Below, in pieces: positions 1 to 10,023 of a stretch of DNA of 64,000 nucleotides (position 1 is its first letter; each line of letters opens with the position of its first letter). The DNA lies in assembly GCA_030295235.1 (NCBI GenBank), contig AP026164.1:1364001-1428000 (forward strand). Reading direction: 5' to 3'. Under the pieces are notes generated by a model. It saw only the letters and a program-made list of their open reading frames with translations, made no database searches and was not told the origin of the DNA. Both the position numbers and the translations under genes were made by a program. This stretch comes from Fistulifera solaris (lineage: Eukaryota; Bacillariophyta; Bacillariophyceae; Naviculales; Stauroneidaceae).

Positions 1-71
1 AAAAAGACTACACTAATTTCCGGAAAGTGTTGCGTTCAGTGTGACTGAAGTTAAAGTTAATGTTTTAATTT

Positions 72-97
72 ATTACTCATTACTCATTACTCATTAC
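72..97. repeat. Short tandem repeat (attactc unit) in upstream intergenic region
   Basis: About four copies of a 7-base unit (tactcat) lie in the first 100 bases. The surrounding stretch 1-791 also has imperfect direct repeats of ggcaa/caattgg type (about 160-230) and of caagcatc/ccagcaac type (about 500-555). No coding region was recognised in 1-791. It presumably holds the promoter and 5' UTR of the HMG-box gene that starts at 792. Confidence 0.7.
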
Positions 98-791
98 GAT
101 TAAGAATTTCCGATTAGAAACTAGAAAAGTATCCCGTACCAGGTATTGGCAAAGCTAGGTAGTAGCAACTGGCAACTGGAAATCGACAATTGGCAATCGA
201 CAATCAATAGTTGGCAATTGGCCATTCGAAATTCGAAAAAATGAAGTCATTTGTCATTTGGGGTTACTGAGTTCGGTCCTACAGAGATGTACCAAGTAAT
301 ATTATCTACGGATGCTGGAACCTGGAACAGGTTACAGTTGGTAAGCTGAAAACGTGAAACATAGAACAAGTCATAAGATGGGGTTATAACTTGGAACTAA
401 TTACTTCGCATCTCCGCATCCCGCATCCGGTCATGAGGGCAATTACAAATTACTAACAACTAAGAAATAATGAAAGGACTATCAAGATGAACGAATATCA
501 TCAAGCATCCCATTCAAGCATCAAGCATCGACCAGCAACCAGCAACCAGTCACATTCACGTGAGATGTGACAGGTCACGGGTCACGTAGATTAGCTATCA
601 GTACCACTGAGAAACCAATAAATAATGTAAGGTTTTACCGGCATAAATAAGATAAAGAAGCCCTAAAATTCCACGCCCTGCTTGACGTGCAGAGTGCAGA
701 GATCCTTTTAGCCTTCAAAATAACCTCCCAGCTCCCATTTGCCATTTATAAAGACTCTGCGTTTTGAGAAGTGAAACATCCTAACAGCACG

Positions 792-2069
792 ATGAACGAT
801 CATTACAAAGTTTCTCCCCTAAGTTCCCCTGCGACTACGAGCACCGACCGTTCTGACTCTTCCGCGCAAAGCGCTGAAACCAAGAAGATGCCAACGAAAG
901 CGCGAAGGTCGTGGAAGAAACCTGCTGTAAGTATGATCAAGGCTATTTGGGGCCTCTGCAAGACAGTGTCACTCATCGGTCTTTTCTTTCTTGTACATCG
1001 CAATAAACAGGGAATGCCTCGTCGGCCTCTTTCAGCCTATAATCTATTCTTCAAGGAGGAAAGAAAGAAACTTTTAGGCGGAGAGGATGCAGAAGGTGAT
1101 AGTTTAGTTACTTCAAAACGGAAGCACCGAAAAACGCACGGTAAAATCGGCTTTGCTGATCTGGCCAAAAGCATCAGTCAGACATGGCATGATCTCAAGA
1201 AAGAAGAGAAGCACAAGTATGAAAATGAAGCTAAAAAGAGAAAACAAGAATACTTTCTTCAGCTTCAAGAGTACAAGGCAAAGAACGCTGAACAAGAATC
1301 CACGTCGAAAGATGACGACCGCTCTGATTATGCAGCGGTGCTCGTGTCAATGTCTCGGGTCACTACTGATTCTTCAATGGCACGGACTGCTTCCTTCAAT
1401 AAAACCAGAGTTGCCGAAAATGTTGAAGTCCCCTTTGTTCGCTCTTCGGCTACTTCAAATGAAAGTGAACAAGAAAAATTGTTGGAAGACTCGGTAAATC
1501 GCCCACGCGTCGCTGAAAACTTTGCAAGCACGACCGAGTCTAATGATTTGAAGCACAAATGTGCTATTCCTGTAGCTCAACCGACAATGGCAATAGCTCC
1601 TATGCAACTAGCACACGATGTGGCAATAAGGAATTTGATTATGGTGAACTCGGTTCAGGGGCCTCTCACAGCCTCAGTTCCGCTTATAGGCAATCTACAG
1701 CAAGTATCACAGCTAAACCAAGGAACAGGTAACCTTTTGCAACCCAACCTATTCAGTCCTTTGGGAAGTTGTTCTCAGAACTTAATTCAGTGGGTCAATC
1801 CTCGACTAGTTACTCAGCAGCGTTGTCTGAATGTAACTGGTGTCGCACAGAACCCGGTCACCAGGCTCACGTTTTCGAACCAGCAAGCGCTCTTTGGTGA
1901 TTCGGGTTTGCTTTATGGTCGTGTCTTGCCGATTCAAAATCAAATCCGCACCGTTTCAGTTCAACCGCCTCTGGCCGGGAACTCACAAAACAGCATGTTG
2001 CAGCAACAAGCGAATGTTCAGAACTTGATCTTGTTATCTCGGCTACAGGAGCACGGCATTCGCTTGTGA
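792..2069 (+). CDS. HMG-box protein with one intron
   Basis: Single HMG-box DNA-binding protein, presumably a nuclear chromatin or transcription factor. The ATG at 792 is the first in frame (an upstream GTG at 771 is not credible as a eukaryotic start). An intron at 927-1010 (GTAAGT ... AAACAG, 84 nt, phase 0) is supported because splicing places KKPA directly before GMPRRPLSAYNLFF, the usual start of an HMG box. The spliced protein is 397 aa. The box runs from MPRRPLSAYN to KRKQEYFLQLQEY, roughly residues 46-130, with the expected aromatic and basic positions and a short insert rich in basic residues. The remaining C-terminal two thirds are low-complexity Gln/Asn/Ser-rich with no recognised domain. 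The intron is a multiple of three without a stop, so retention would add 28 mostly hydrophobic residues. The gene converges on DONSON, with 117 bp between stops. Confidence 0.85.
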   Translation: MNDHYKVSPLSSPATTSTDRSDSSAQSAETKKMPTKARRSWKKPAVSMIKAIWGLCKTVSLIGLFFLVHRNKQGMPRRPLSAYNLFFKEERKKLLGGEDAEGDSLVTSKRKHRKTHGKIGFADLAKSISQTWHDLKKEEKHKYENEAKKRKQEYFLQLQEYKAKNAEQESTSKDDDRSDYAAVLVSMSRVTTDSSMARTASFNKTRVAENVEVPFVRSSATSNESEQEKLLEDSVNRPRVAENFASTTESNDLKHKCAIPVAQPTMAIAPMQLAHDVAIRNLIMVNSVQGPLTASVPLIGNLQQVSQLNQGTGNLLQPNLFSPLGSCSQNLIQWVNPRLVTQQRCLNVTGVAQNPVTRLTFSNQQALFGDSGLLYGRVLPIQNQIRTVSVQPPLAGNSQNSMLQQQANVQNLILLSRLQEHGIRL

Positions 2070-2186
2070 AGAAACAAGGTGTAAGCATGGTAGATGTTAT
2101 GCGACAATGCCGGACAGAAGATGTCTTTTATATTTAATACTTTTGTGGTCAATAACTTGCTGATTTCCAACTAGCATTATCAGCTA

Positions 2187-4427
2187 TCATCTCAACGTGA
2201 AATCCCATGTTTGTTCCGTTTTTAGTTTGTAAGCGACATCCTTTGGTCGATTTACATCCCAGACTGCAGTTTCTACAGATTCTCGGAAATGGCAGACTTC
2301 GTATGACTCCTTTGCAGACATAGAATCCCACAGAAAAGTGTTGACGTTGAACAAAGACGAATTTGGTATGCCTTCCTTTCTTGACTCTTTGCGGTCGTCC
2401 AAGTTTCCGTGCAGGGACAGTTGTACAATCATATGGTTCGTACCAACTATGGATTCCGAGCTGTCTCTGTTTGTATCAGTTTTGGCAGGTGATCGTTGAG
2501 TAAATTCAATGGATTGACTAGCAGCATGAATCAAACTTCGAACAGCGCACGGTAAAATGATACCGCTAACCTCTGCAGCATCGTAGTAATCACCAGGTCT
2601 ATGCTCTACCTCCAAGTTCGAATAATGAACGTCGAGTTGTTTCAAAGAAGCATTCAGAAATGGACCAAGTTTCCGACAAAGAAGAAGCGGAAGCTCTGGC
2701 GATAAGCCATTCGTTTTCGATGGTTTCATCTTTGGATCTTTCTTGATAGTATCATCAGAGCAAACTTGACCACACGTTTTGTGATAGACATCGTAAAACT
2801 TTTCACAGTCGGCAAATCCGGAGACAAACAAAGGTGAGACAAGTTTAGGAGTAGGTGTGATTTTGCGAGCAGTTGCTGAGATCGATACGTCTGCGCCGGC
2901 TGTCTTTCCACAAACTTGTGCCAGTCGTAGTGCAACCAAATCCTCATCCAAATTGCAAGCAGTGCTATCTTTTTCGTGATTTTCTTTGGTGACCGACTGT
3001 GTGGTTTGTTCATCAAATGCGTTACTCTTTCTAGAGTACCGCTCGAGCACTTTCCATGTGACCCCGAGAGAACGGAGCTTCTCACGCTGCTCCGGCGTTG
3101 TGGACGAAATGATAATCTCAGGGACAAGTTCCGCTTTCTTGACTAATTTGGACGACTTGCTCGAAATTCCGACCTTGAATAAAACAGTATGTTCCTTTCG
3201 CTGCGCATAAAAGTACGTAGCAGCCACTTCTTCAGCAAATGCGTCGTGGTTCTCCATTTGTTTCTCGCATTGCAATTTGACACGTTCGATCCAAGACGTA
3301 TAGAGTGACATGAATGCTTCTTGCCATTCCTTTTCGTGTGCTGAGTGTAACTCTGCACCCGAAGTCCTCGTTTGTGCGCCTTTGGTAAACGCCATGGCTG
3401 GCATGCTGTTGGATCTAGAAAATCCCATTCGGCTGAGTGAGGAAATATGGGCGTTTGCACTCGTACGCGAATGTAAAGTATCTTTTCTTGCAGATGCCTG
3501 ATCGGGAAGACCGGCCGGATATTGCCAAAAGAAGAGTCCTTGCTGCCATTGCATCGATGCATCCTCGAGCTTTTGTTTTGTATTATGGTGTTGTGAGTTG
3601 GTCGTCGGTAATTGTGGCATGGGAGCAATAAATTGGACCAGTGCCTTTTGTTGCGTCAATGGTGTGTAGTGGTGTAGACTGTGACCTGGTGAACACTCGA
3701 GCTCAAGTTTTGATTTGAGCGTCCAATCAATCCATTTGGCTTCACCCGAAAGCGATAACGTGGCTTGATGCCATTCTCGCTCATGGCGTGGAGTGCTGGA
3801 TGCGTAGCGAGGTGTCATAGGCGTCTTAGGGGTCATAGGCGTTGAGGGGGCGCGTCGGTTTACCTGAAATGGACTGGTTACCGAGTTGACAAAGTTCATC
3901 AAGTTAAAGCCTCCTGGGCTAGGTGCTGTTTTGTTATGAAATAATCCCGATGTTTGAGGTGTAGAAGGTTCTCCCGATTTCCATTGCTGTACGTTGCTCA
4001 TGACGGCACCGAAAAAAGACGATCTTCCTTTCGCAACATTGTTGTGGTTTATTGATTTCTCAGGGCTTTGAAAAGTCCGGGATGACGCTTCCTGTGTCTC
4101 TTGACTAGATGGCAGCAAGGTTGCAGTTTCGAACGTAGACTCCGTTGCTTCATTTTGAAATAACCGAGATTGCGACAAAGAAGATCCCCCTTCCTTGCTA
4201 CTGAGACTACGCAGACGTTTGGAACTTTGACTGTTTTTCTCTTTGCTATCGAAAGACTTGGAACTAGCGGGGGCTTCAAACAACAGTGATTTGCGGCTGT
4301 CCGATGTGGAAGGTGTCGGGGGTACGCTGGGTTGTTTCGGTCGCTTCAGTAAACTAGCATCGGGTGACTCAAACACTTGATTCTCTGCGGATCGCCGTCG
4401 CTTTCCTTTGATCTTTGTAAAATCCAT
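2187..4427 (-). CDS. DONSON: DONSON homologue (replication fork / CMG assembly factor)
   Basis: 746-aa single-exon gene starting at an ATG at 4427. The N-terminal 200 residues are Ser/Thr/Pro-rich with SPEK, TPMTPKTPMT and similar possible CDK-type sites. From about residue 225 the DONSON core is visible: W-x2-WTLKSKLELECS, a QQGLFFWQYPAGLPD segment, EWQEAFMSLYTSW, a YFYAQRKEHTVLFKVG segment, IISSTTPEQREKLRSLGV, and a C-terminal VSGIILPCAVRSLIHAA block. Known family role: DONSON helps assemble the CMG helicase and stabilises forks in animals, and homologues occur in plants and protists. Assignment is by order of conserved segments recognised by eye. A GTAC-rich cluster lies 150-200 bp upstream. 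Confidence 0.8.
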   Translation of the reverse strand: MDFTKIKGKRRRSAENQVFESPDASLLKRPKQPSVPPTPSTSDSRKSLLFEAPASSKSFDSKEKNSQSSKRLRSLSSKEGGSSLSQSRLFQNEATESTFETATLLPSSQETQEASSRTFQSPEKSINHNNVAKGRSSFFGAVMSNVQQWKSGEPSTPQTSGLFHNKTAPSPGGFNLMNFVNSVTSPFQVNRRAPSTPMTPKTPMTPRYASSTPRHEREWHQATLSLSGEAKWIDWTLKSKLELECSPGHSLHHYTPLTQQKALVQFIAPMPQLPTTNSQHHNTKQKLEDASMQWQQGLFFWQYPAGLPDQASARKDTLHSRTSANAHISSLSRMGFSRSNSMPAMAFTKGAQTRTSGAELHSAHEKEWQEAFMSLYTSWIERVKLQCEKQMENHDAFAEEVAATYFYAQRKEHTVLFKVGISSKSSKLVKKAELVPEIIISSTTPEQREKLRSLGVTWKVLERYSRKSNAFDEQTTQSVTKENHEKDSTACNLDEDLVALRLAQVCGKTAGADVSISATARKITPTPKLVSPLFVSGFADCEKFYDVYHKTCGQVCSDDTIKKDPKMKPSKTNGLSPELPLLLCRKLGPFLNASLKQLDVHYSNLEVEHRPGDYYDAAEVSGIILPCAVRSLIHAASQSIEFTQRSPAKTDTNRDSSESIVGTNHMIVQLSLHGNLDDRKESRKEGIPNSSLFNVNTFLWDSMSAKESYEVCHFRESVETAVWDVNRPKDVAYKLKTEQTWDFTLR

Positions 4428-5445
4428 ACCTTTCTAGAGAAGACTTATAGCAGGTTTTCCCAAACCTTCATATTGTGGATCTATGAGCAACACTACCTGG
4501 TAACAGCAAATTTCCAGCAAAAACACACGTGAACTCATGAATGAAACCAGTCATACCATACATGTGGGGACGATGATTTACCGGTACGTACGTGGTATCT
4601 GGTACAGTACCTGATAACACTGGTACAAGTATTTGTTTGCTGAATTGTGAACAACCTGATCCCCAATACAGGAGACGCGAGACGCAAGCTCGTCAAAACA
4701 AAAATTGAAAGGTTCAAAAAAAGCATCATGATAATAACAGAGCACGACAACGCATAATCTAAAATGTATTTCTTATCCCAACCCTTCGAACGATAGACCG
4801 GTGCATATTCAAGAACATGTTACAGAACAACAGCGATGATGGCAGCAGTTGAAGGCGCTGTGATTGACTGTTACTTGTCGTCGATGGCTGCAACAGAATC
4901 AATGGTTGATCGCTCATGATGAAGAGGGGTGATCTTGTATTTTCTCACTCAATTCAACATGTTAAAACAGTATCAAGTGGCTGCGGTAAGTTTTTCTTTG
5001 AAGTTTTTACTGCCCGGGTTTGACGGCGAAAATGGCACCTACATATATCAAAGCAAGCAAGGTTTGAAACGACACACATAAGTGCCGGATACGATTTCCA
5101 CACCTGGAGGCTTGTTGATATCGACTCGTATTACGCGAGGACGGTGGAAAGGAAGGACGACTACACCTTCTTACTTTTCAGCGTTGCCAATATTATTGTG
5201 ATTCTATGCTATTGTGCACCAACTTTCGAAAAGGGTAAGTCTTGCAATATTTTCAATGACATTATCATTTATGATTCGCTCATTATCTGTCTCCGTCAAT
5301 TCCAACTCAATTTTTAGTTTCCCGCGACGAGAATGTGGCGAGAGAAGTGACTTGAGTTGGACATTTGTTCTACTAATCGAAATAAAGCGCGAACGGCTCA
5401 AAACTCATCATTCGTTTGCTTTCCGTTCTCACAGATGCACGGACG
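4428..5445. other. Intergenic region: DONSON promoter side and M16 3' flank
   Basis: No gene was recognised in this 1-kb stretch. It contains a GTAC-rich cluster at about 4580-4630 (ggtacgtacg, ggtacagtacctg, ggtacaag) upstream of DONSON. Short ORFs here have no family resemblance and no convincing start context. Confidence 0.5.
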
Positions 5446-8400
5446 CTAAAACAATTTCGCGTTGATGCGTCCCCAGTATTGCTTGTTGCACTTTTCATGA
5501 AATTTGCCGACTTCCGAATCGCAGAAGTCTTCAATATCTTGGGGGTCAACGTCAGGGCGCCCTTTCGAACTGTTGCTTTCTCCGGTTCCAATTACTTTGA
5601 TTATGAGCATGCGACGCGGAGTTCCGGGCATGAACCATTTGTCAAAGGCACTCATCACATCGTTCTTGGTGATACTTCGCAATACGACGGCTTCATTACG
5701 CCATGCTTGCCATTCGAAACGACCATCTGCTATCTCGTCCCAATACGAACTCGTTTCCTCCGAAAGAGAATTGAACATATCCAGTTTTTGTGTCGCCACG
5801 GCTACAACATGGGAGTAAAAGACATCGTTGGGCATCTCCAGAAGCGTTTCGCGAAATTCAGTCAAGAAACGGTCCACGCGCTCCACAACTTCCTCGGCAC
5901 TCTTCACGCTCGTCACCACTTTGAACAGGATACCGGTGATTCCCCACGACCAGCGCTCACTACAAGAGACATCGTAGCCGAACTGATCTTTTGTTCGAAG
6001 TTGGTCGAACATGGGCTCGTCCATAATATGAACCAGCAGATCGATCAATGTACGCTCGCGGAGGTTGTCCTTGCCGATTTGCAAGTAAAGCTCTACGGCC
6101 GTGTTGGGCTCCTGCGGATCTTTCGAAGGAACGAGAATAACGGATGGTGTCTTCGACGCCGGGATGCGCAGGACAGATTGGGGAGGATATTGCTTCCGAG
6201 GTAGTTCACATGGCCCGGACTCCTTCAATAAAGATACTATCAGGGTCTTCATATCGTCAGCACTTTTTCGGTCGAAATTCCCATGCAGCAAACTTTCGAC
6301 GCAGACCTGGGAAAAGATATCGTGGATAGTCTGGCAGAATAATTCAACACTAATATTTTCCATCGCTTTTGACTTTTGGCTTGTTGACCAGACGGTGGGC
6401 CGTAATGCCTTCATCCTAATGCTGGACGCTTGGCCGGAAGAGGTCATCTCGGAGTTCTTGTAGCTTCGCCGTTGAATTTCCAAGCAAACATCAAATCTGT
6501 CCTTAGCTATAAAGGAAGGAAGCTCACCGTCACTTTTTCGGAAGCTTAAGATTGTTTGTAAGGTCGTTATAAGTAAATCTTTCATCTTGTCGTTAAAGCC
6601 GTGCAGTCGTAAGCCAAAACCGGAGTCGATAACGGAAAGCGATGTAAACAGCTCACAAAGCTCAGCCTGATACCTAGCTCCCGTAAGCGTATCCAAACAC
6701 AACTGGACCATAAGCTCGGCACATGCCATGTGAAGAGGTGAAGCATTCGCCTTCTGGCAAATGAGCTGCATCCGGAAATCAGCGAAAGGCCGGTGGAAGG
6801 TACGGTCCTGTATCCACCAGAGCTTGAGAGTGTTTGTGTCGGAAATCGGTAAAGGGAGGCGGTGTAGGGGCGCAGGGGGATCAATGGGAGGAAAACTCTT
6901 ACCCTCCAAGACGTCGAAGTCGCTTTCATCCCCAAGCAACCTGCGCGGCTTGCCACTCAATGACAAAGATAAAATCCTAAACTTGGTCTTCTTCTTGTCC
7001 ATTGTTCCTTCAAAGCCAGTAAAAACGTTCTCTGCCGTAAAGAAAGATGGTTCATCATCCAATTCGTACCACATTTTCTCTTCGTCCTCGTATGAAACTA
7101 GAACGGCATTTTTTGTCTGGTCGTACTGGAGAACCAATCCAGGCAACCATTGCTTGGATTTACCAACAAGTATGCAAAGTTTTATTGAACTATTTAGCAG
7201 AATATGCCGCGTGTCATTTGCAGGGAGGGGCATAAGACCCAAGTTTTCAGGGATAAATGGATTACGTGGTGGCAGGAATAGTGCAGAAGTCGCTGGTTTC
7301 GGGTCTCTCATGGCAGCAAGCTCATCTAGCCACTGTTGAGTGATAGAATGGCACCAGAAACGTGTGCCGAACATTGGTTCGACTTGAGGAGGATTCGCTG
7401 TGGACGGATGAAAATCACCGTCATCTTTGTCGGTGACAAGCTCCTCAATCATGGTAGATTGCGATGATGACTCTTCGTTTTTGAAATCCGCTGCCCTACC
7501 ATACGACGACGATGTGAGTTCAATACGACAATTTATGGGCGTAAAGAACGTTTCCAGTAAATCGCGGACCAAGTCTGGTCGAAATTCGAAAAACAATGAG
7601 TTACCGTCCAATATTCTTTCCGGAGGAAGCATCAAATGGGGTGCCATGTTGTCGACGATTTCGTCAACAAGTTCGTCTGGAGAGCTTTCGTTCTGAAATC
7701 GATATATTAAATCATGAATCTGCTTTAGTTCTTTGTAAATCCAATCAGGCCATCCATTTCTCGAGTAGTATCTCAGCATGCCGATGTACTCATATACCAT
7801 CGCCACAATTGATCGCCATTGCGCCAAGCCCTTCTCAGTAAGATTAAAACTGAAGGAAAATAGCGCGTGAGTGCTGGCTACTTCACTTCCATCGTCGCCG
7901 ATACCAGCCATGCATGAAGCAACTAGACCCTGGTCACGAAACAAAGCAAAGAGCGAGCCAGGACCTTCATGACCCAAAAGATGTGAAAGAAAATCACCTG
8001 TAAAAGACGGCGACAACTCAGAAGTCAGATGCTAAGCAACGCTAAAGGTCTGAAAGAGTTAAAGTTGTACTTACATGGCTTGCTTCTCCAATTTTCAAAC
8101 TGTGGCGGAAGTTGCCATACAAGGCATAAGCTGTGACGATCCTTGACAGGTACGATCCGAAATATTCTTGCCATACTCTGCTCCTCCAGTGCGGGGCCAT
8201 ATTCCAAGATCGGTGCTCGGTAGGATGCATTCCAGTTTCCAATTTCCGAAGGCTCCACTGGAAGTGAGAAGGGTCCATTTTCCCTGGGTAACGGAGGAAT
8301 TTCTGAGAAGATCTTAGTAACCTTCGCCTCCAATTCGTCCAGTGTGTAAGCGCCAATAACAGCGACCCGCATATTGGCCCCGTAGTAGTATTGGTTGAAA

Positions 8401-9390
8401 AACGATCTCATTTCTTTCAGCGGTTCAATACCATCTCTTTTGGGAAATTCAGACAAGCTCTTCAAATTTCCCCAACCGAATTTCGCGATTGGGTGATCTT
8501 TTTTCGCAGTAGAACAAAGAAGCTGCTGTCTCCTGCAACTGTCTGAGTTCTTATGCAGTTCGAACTCGGACTCGATGGAATTCAATTCACGGTCGACAGC
8601 GGATTCAAGCAAGAGCGGTGAAACGAAATGCTGAGCAAGACGATCGAGGGCAGGCCAAAGAAACGGCTGAGGGATCGACAGATTGTACGTGGTTTTCTCC
8701 CACTCAGTACACGCGTTGTCTGATCCACCATTTCTAGCAACGAAGCCTTCGTAAGAGTTCTCTTCTGGGTATTTATGACTACCCATAAAAAGGAGATGTC
8801 TTGTATGTTTTGTAAGTCAAAAAAAAGGAAATTTGTTAGTACTCGATCAGTCCGAAGGTAGATCCATGTCTGTCAATTGCGCTTACTCTAGAAAATGAGC
8901 CTTGCAAGTAGTCAAGCATTAGTGTGTTAGAAGGTGCTAGGTTTCGGAGGGAAAGACTAATAGTTGGTTTCTTAGAACTTACCATTCCCTGGCAATTCGG
9001 GGGATCGAACATCGAACCCGCCCCAACAAGAACCGCAGCTGCTGCATCTCGTACACCATCATTGGATTCGCTATCAACACTTCGTTCCTTTCCTCTGTTC
9101 CCATTCGTCCCTCCTCCTCCTTCTTCTTGGCTTTCAGTCGTCCCATCATCAGAAACGCTTCCCTCATCAATCTCATCATCAATATCGTAGTAGTCGTCAA
9201 CCGAGTTCATATGCATTGCCACAGTATCTTGGATTAGTAGACACCGAATCCCATTGGGGAGAAGAATTTGACGGTAAAGCTTTTTGTCTAACTCTCCCCG
9301 GGTTGCATTCAAATCGGGACCCCAAATAGCCTTTACAGCTTCCAAAGCATCATGATGAGAAGGGTCGGCACAGCCACCTCGTGGTGTCAT
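5446..9390 (-). CDS. Insulysin-type M16 zinc metalloprotease, four exons including a 14-nt micro-exon
   Basis: Spliced model, reading leftward: exon 1 9390-8983, exon 2 8900-8887 (14 nt), exon 3 8799-8075, exon 4 7997-5446. The total is 3699 nt, 1232 aa plus stop. Introns are GTAAGT...CAAG (82 nt), GTAAGC...CAAG (87 nt) and GTAAGT...ACAG (77 nt), all phase-consistent. Exon 1 ends in NCQGM, exon 2 encodes AHFL plus two bases of Glu, and exon 3 continues EHLLFMGSHKYPEEN. Together they give GMAHFLEHLLFMG, the inverted HxxEH zinc motif of M16 proteases. The third zinc ligand is the expected Glu in RELNSIESEFE about 70 residues on. CDFLSHLLGHEGPGS is rebuilt across intron 3. Length slightly exceeds the usual insulysin (about 1000 aa), partly through an acidic insert in exon 1. 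There is no clear signal peptide, and the usual role is clearance of short peptides in cytosol or organelles. Confidence 0.9.
8887..8900 (-). other. 14-nt micro-exon coding the HFxE part of the M16 catalytic motif
   Basis: On the minus strand, the acceptor TACTTGCAAG is followed by 14 bases reading GCTCATTTTCTAGA and then the donor GTAAGC. Phase 0 in and phase 2 out join exactly to exon 1 (ending in ATG) and exon 3 (starting ACATCTCC). The join produces GMAHFLEHLLFMG. Without this exon neither flanking exon carries the first zinc histidine or the catalytic glutamate. Confidence 0.88.
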
Positions 9391-10023
9391 TATTTTTCCA
9401 AATCAAAGATTCTATTGAACACGCGCACCCGAAACTATTCCCGTGTTATACTATGAAATATAAAAGCCTTAATTCCAATTCTGCTTAAAAGAATAAGACA
9501 AGCAAGTACACCATGCTAAATTGGAAAGAAAAATGAAGCAATTTTGATGTTAATTACCTGGTATCTCTGTTGGTTAACATCATGCGTTGCGGACGACGGA
9601 CAGACGTATACGACTCAAATATATTATCAGTCCCGTATGCTCGTCAGCAATCTCAACTACAATTGGACGCACCTAGCTTTCAGGTCCCCTCATCGGGGAC
9701 GGGTCACGTTCTCTAAATGACTGTACCACGATCTACCCTACATACTTTGTAGTGCTGACCTGCAGCAATCTGGAAACCGAAACAACGATGACCTTCGCTC
9801 AGGAGAGATAATACCCGTAATGCTAGTGAGCAGAGCCGAAGAACTATAAAAGGGATGGTTTCATATTTGCTTTCGAGACGGAATCAATAGACCCTTGATA
9901 GAAACACAACGACAAGCAAAGAGCCCACTGTTAGCCAACTAAACTTGTAATAATAATATTCAGAACGTACTACTATTACATTGACGACCGACGCCGCTAC
10001 GAAGCAATACTTGTAGACAAGTC
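9391..10023. other. Intergenic region between AMFR-like stop and M16 start
   Basis: 633 bp with no recognised gene, repeat or RNA. It should contain the promoter and 5' UTR of the M16 protease and the 3' UTR of the AMFR-like gene. Confidence 0.5.

Noticed and set aside
72-97. CRISPR-like array
   Set aside because: Seven-base contiguous tandem repeat without spacers in a eukaryotic intergenic region.
771-791. GTG-initiated extension of the HMG-box protein
   Set aside because: Non-ATG start in a eukaryotic gene; the ATG at 792 follows immediately in frame.
5416-7841. Several plus-strand ORFs of 60-262 codons inside the M16 region
   Set aside because: They are shadows of the 856-codon minus-strand exon with conserved protease sequence.
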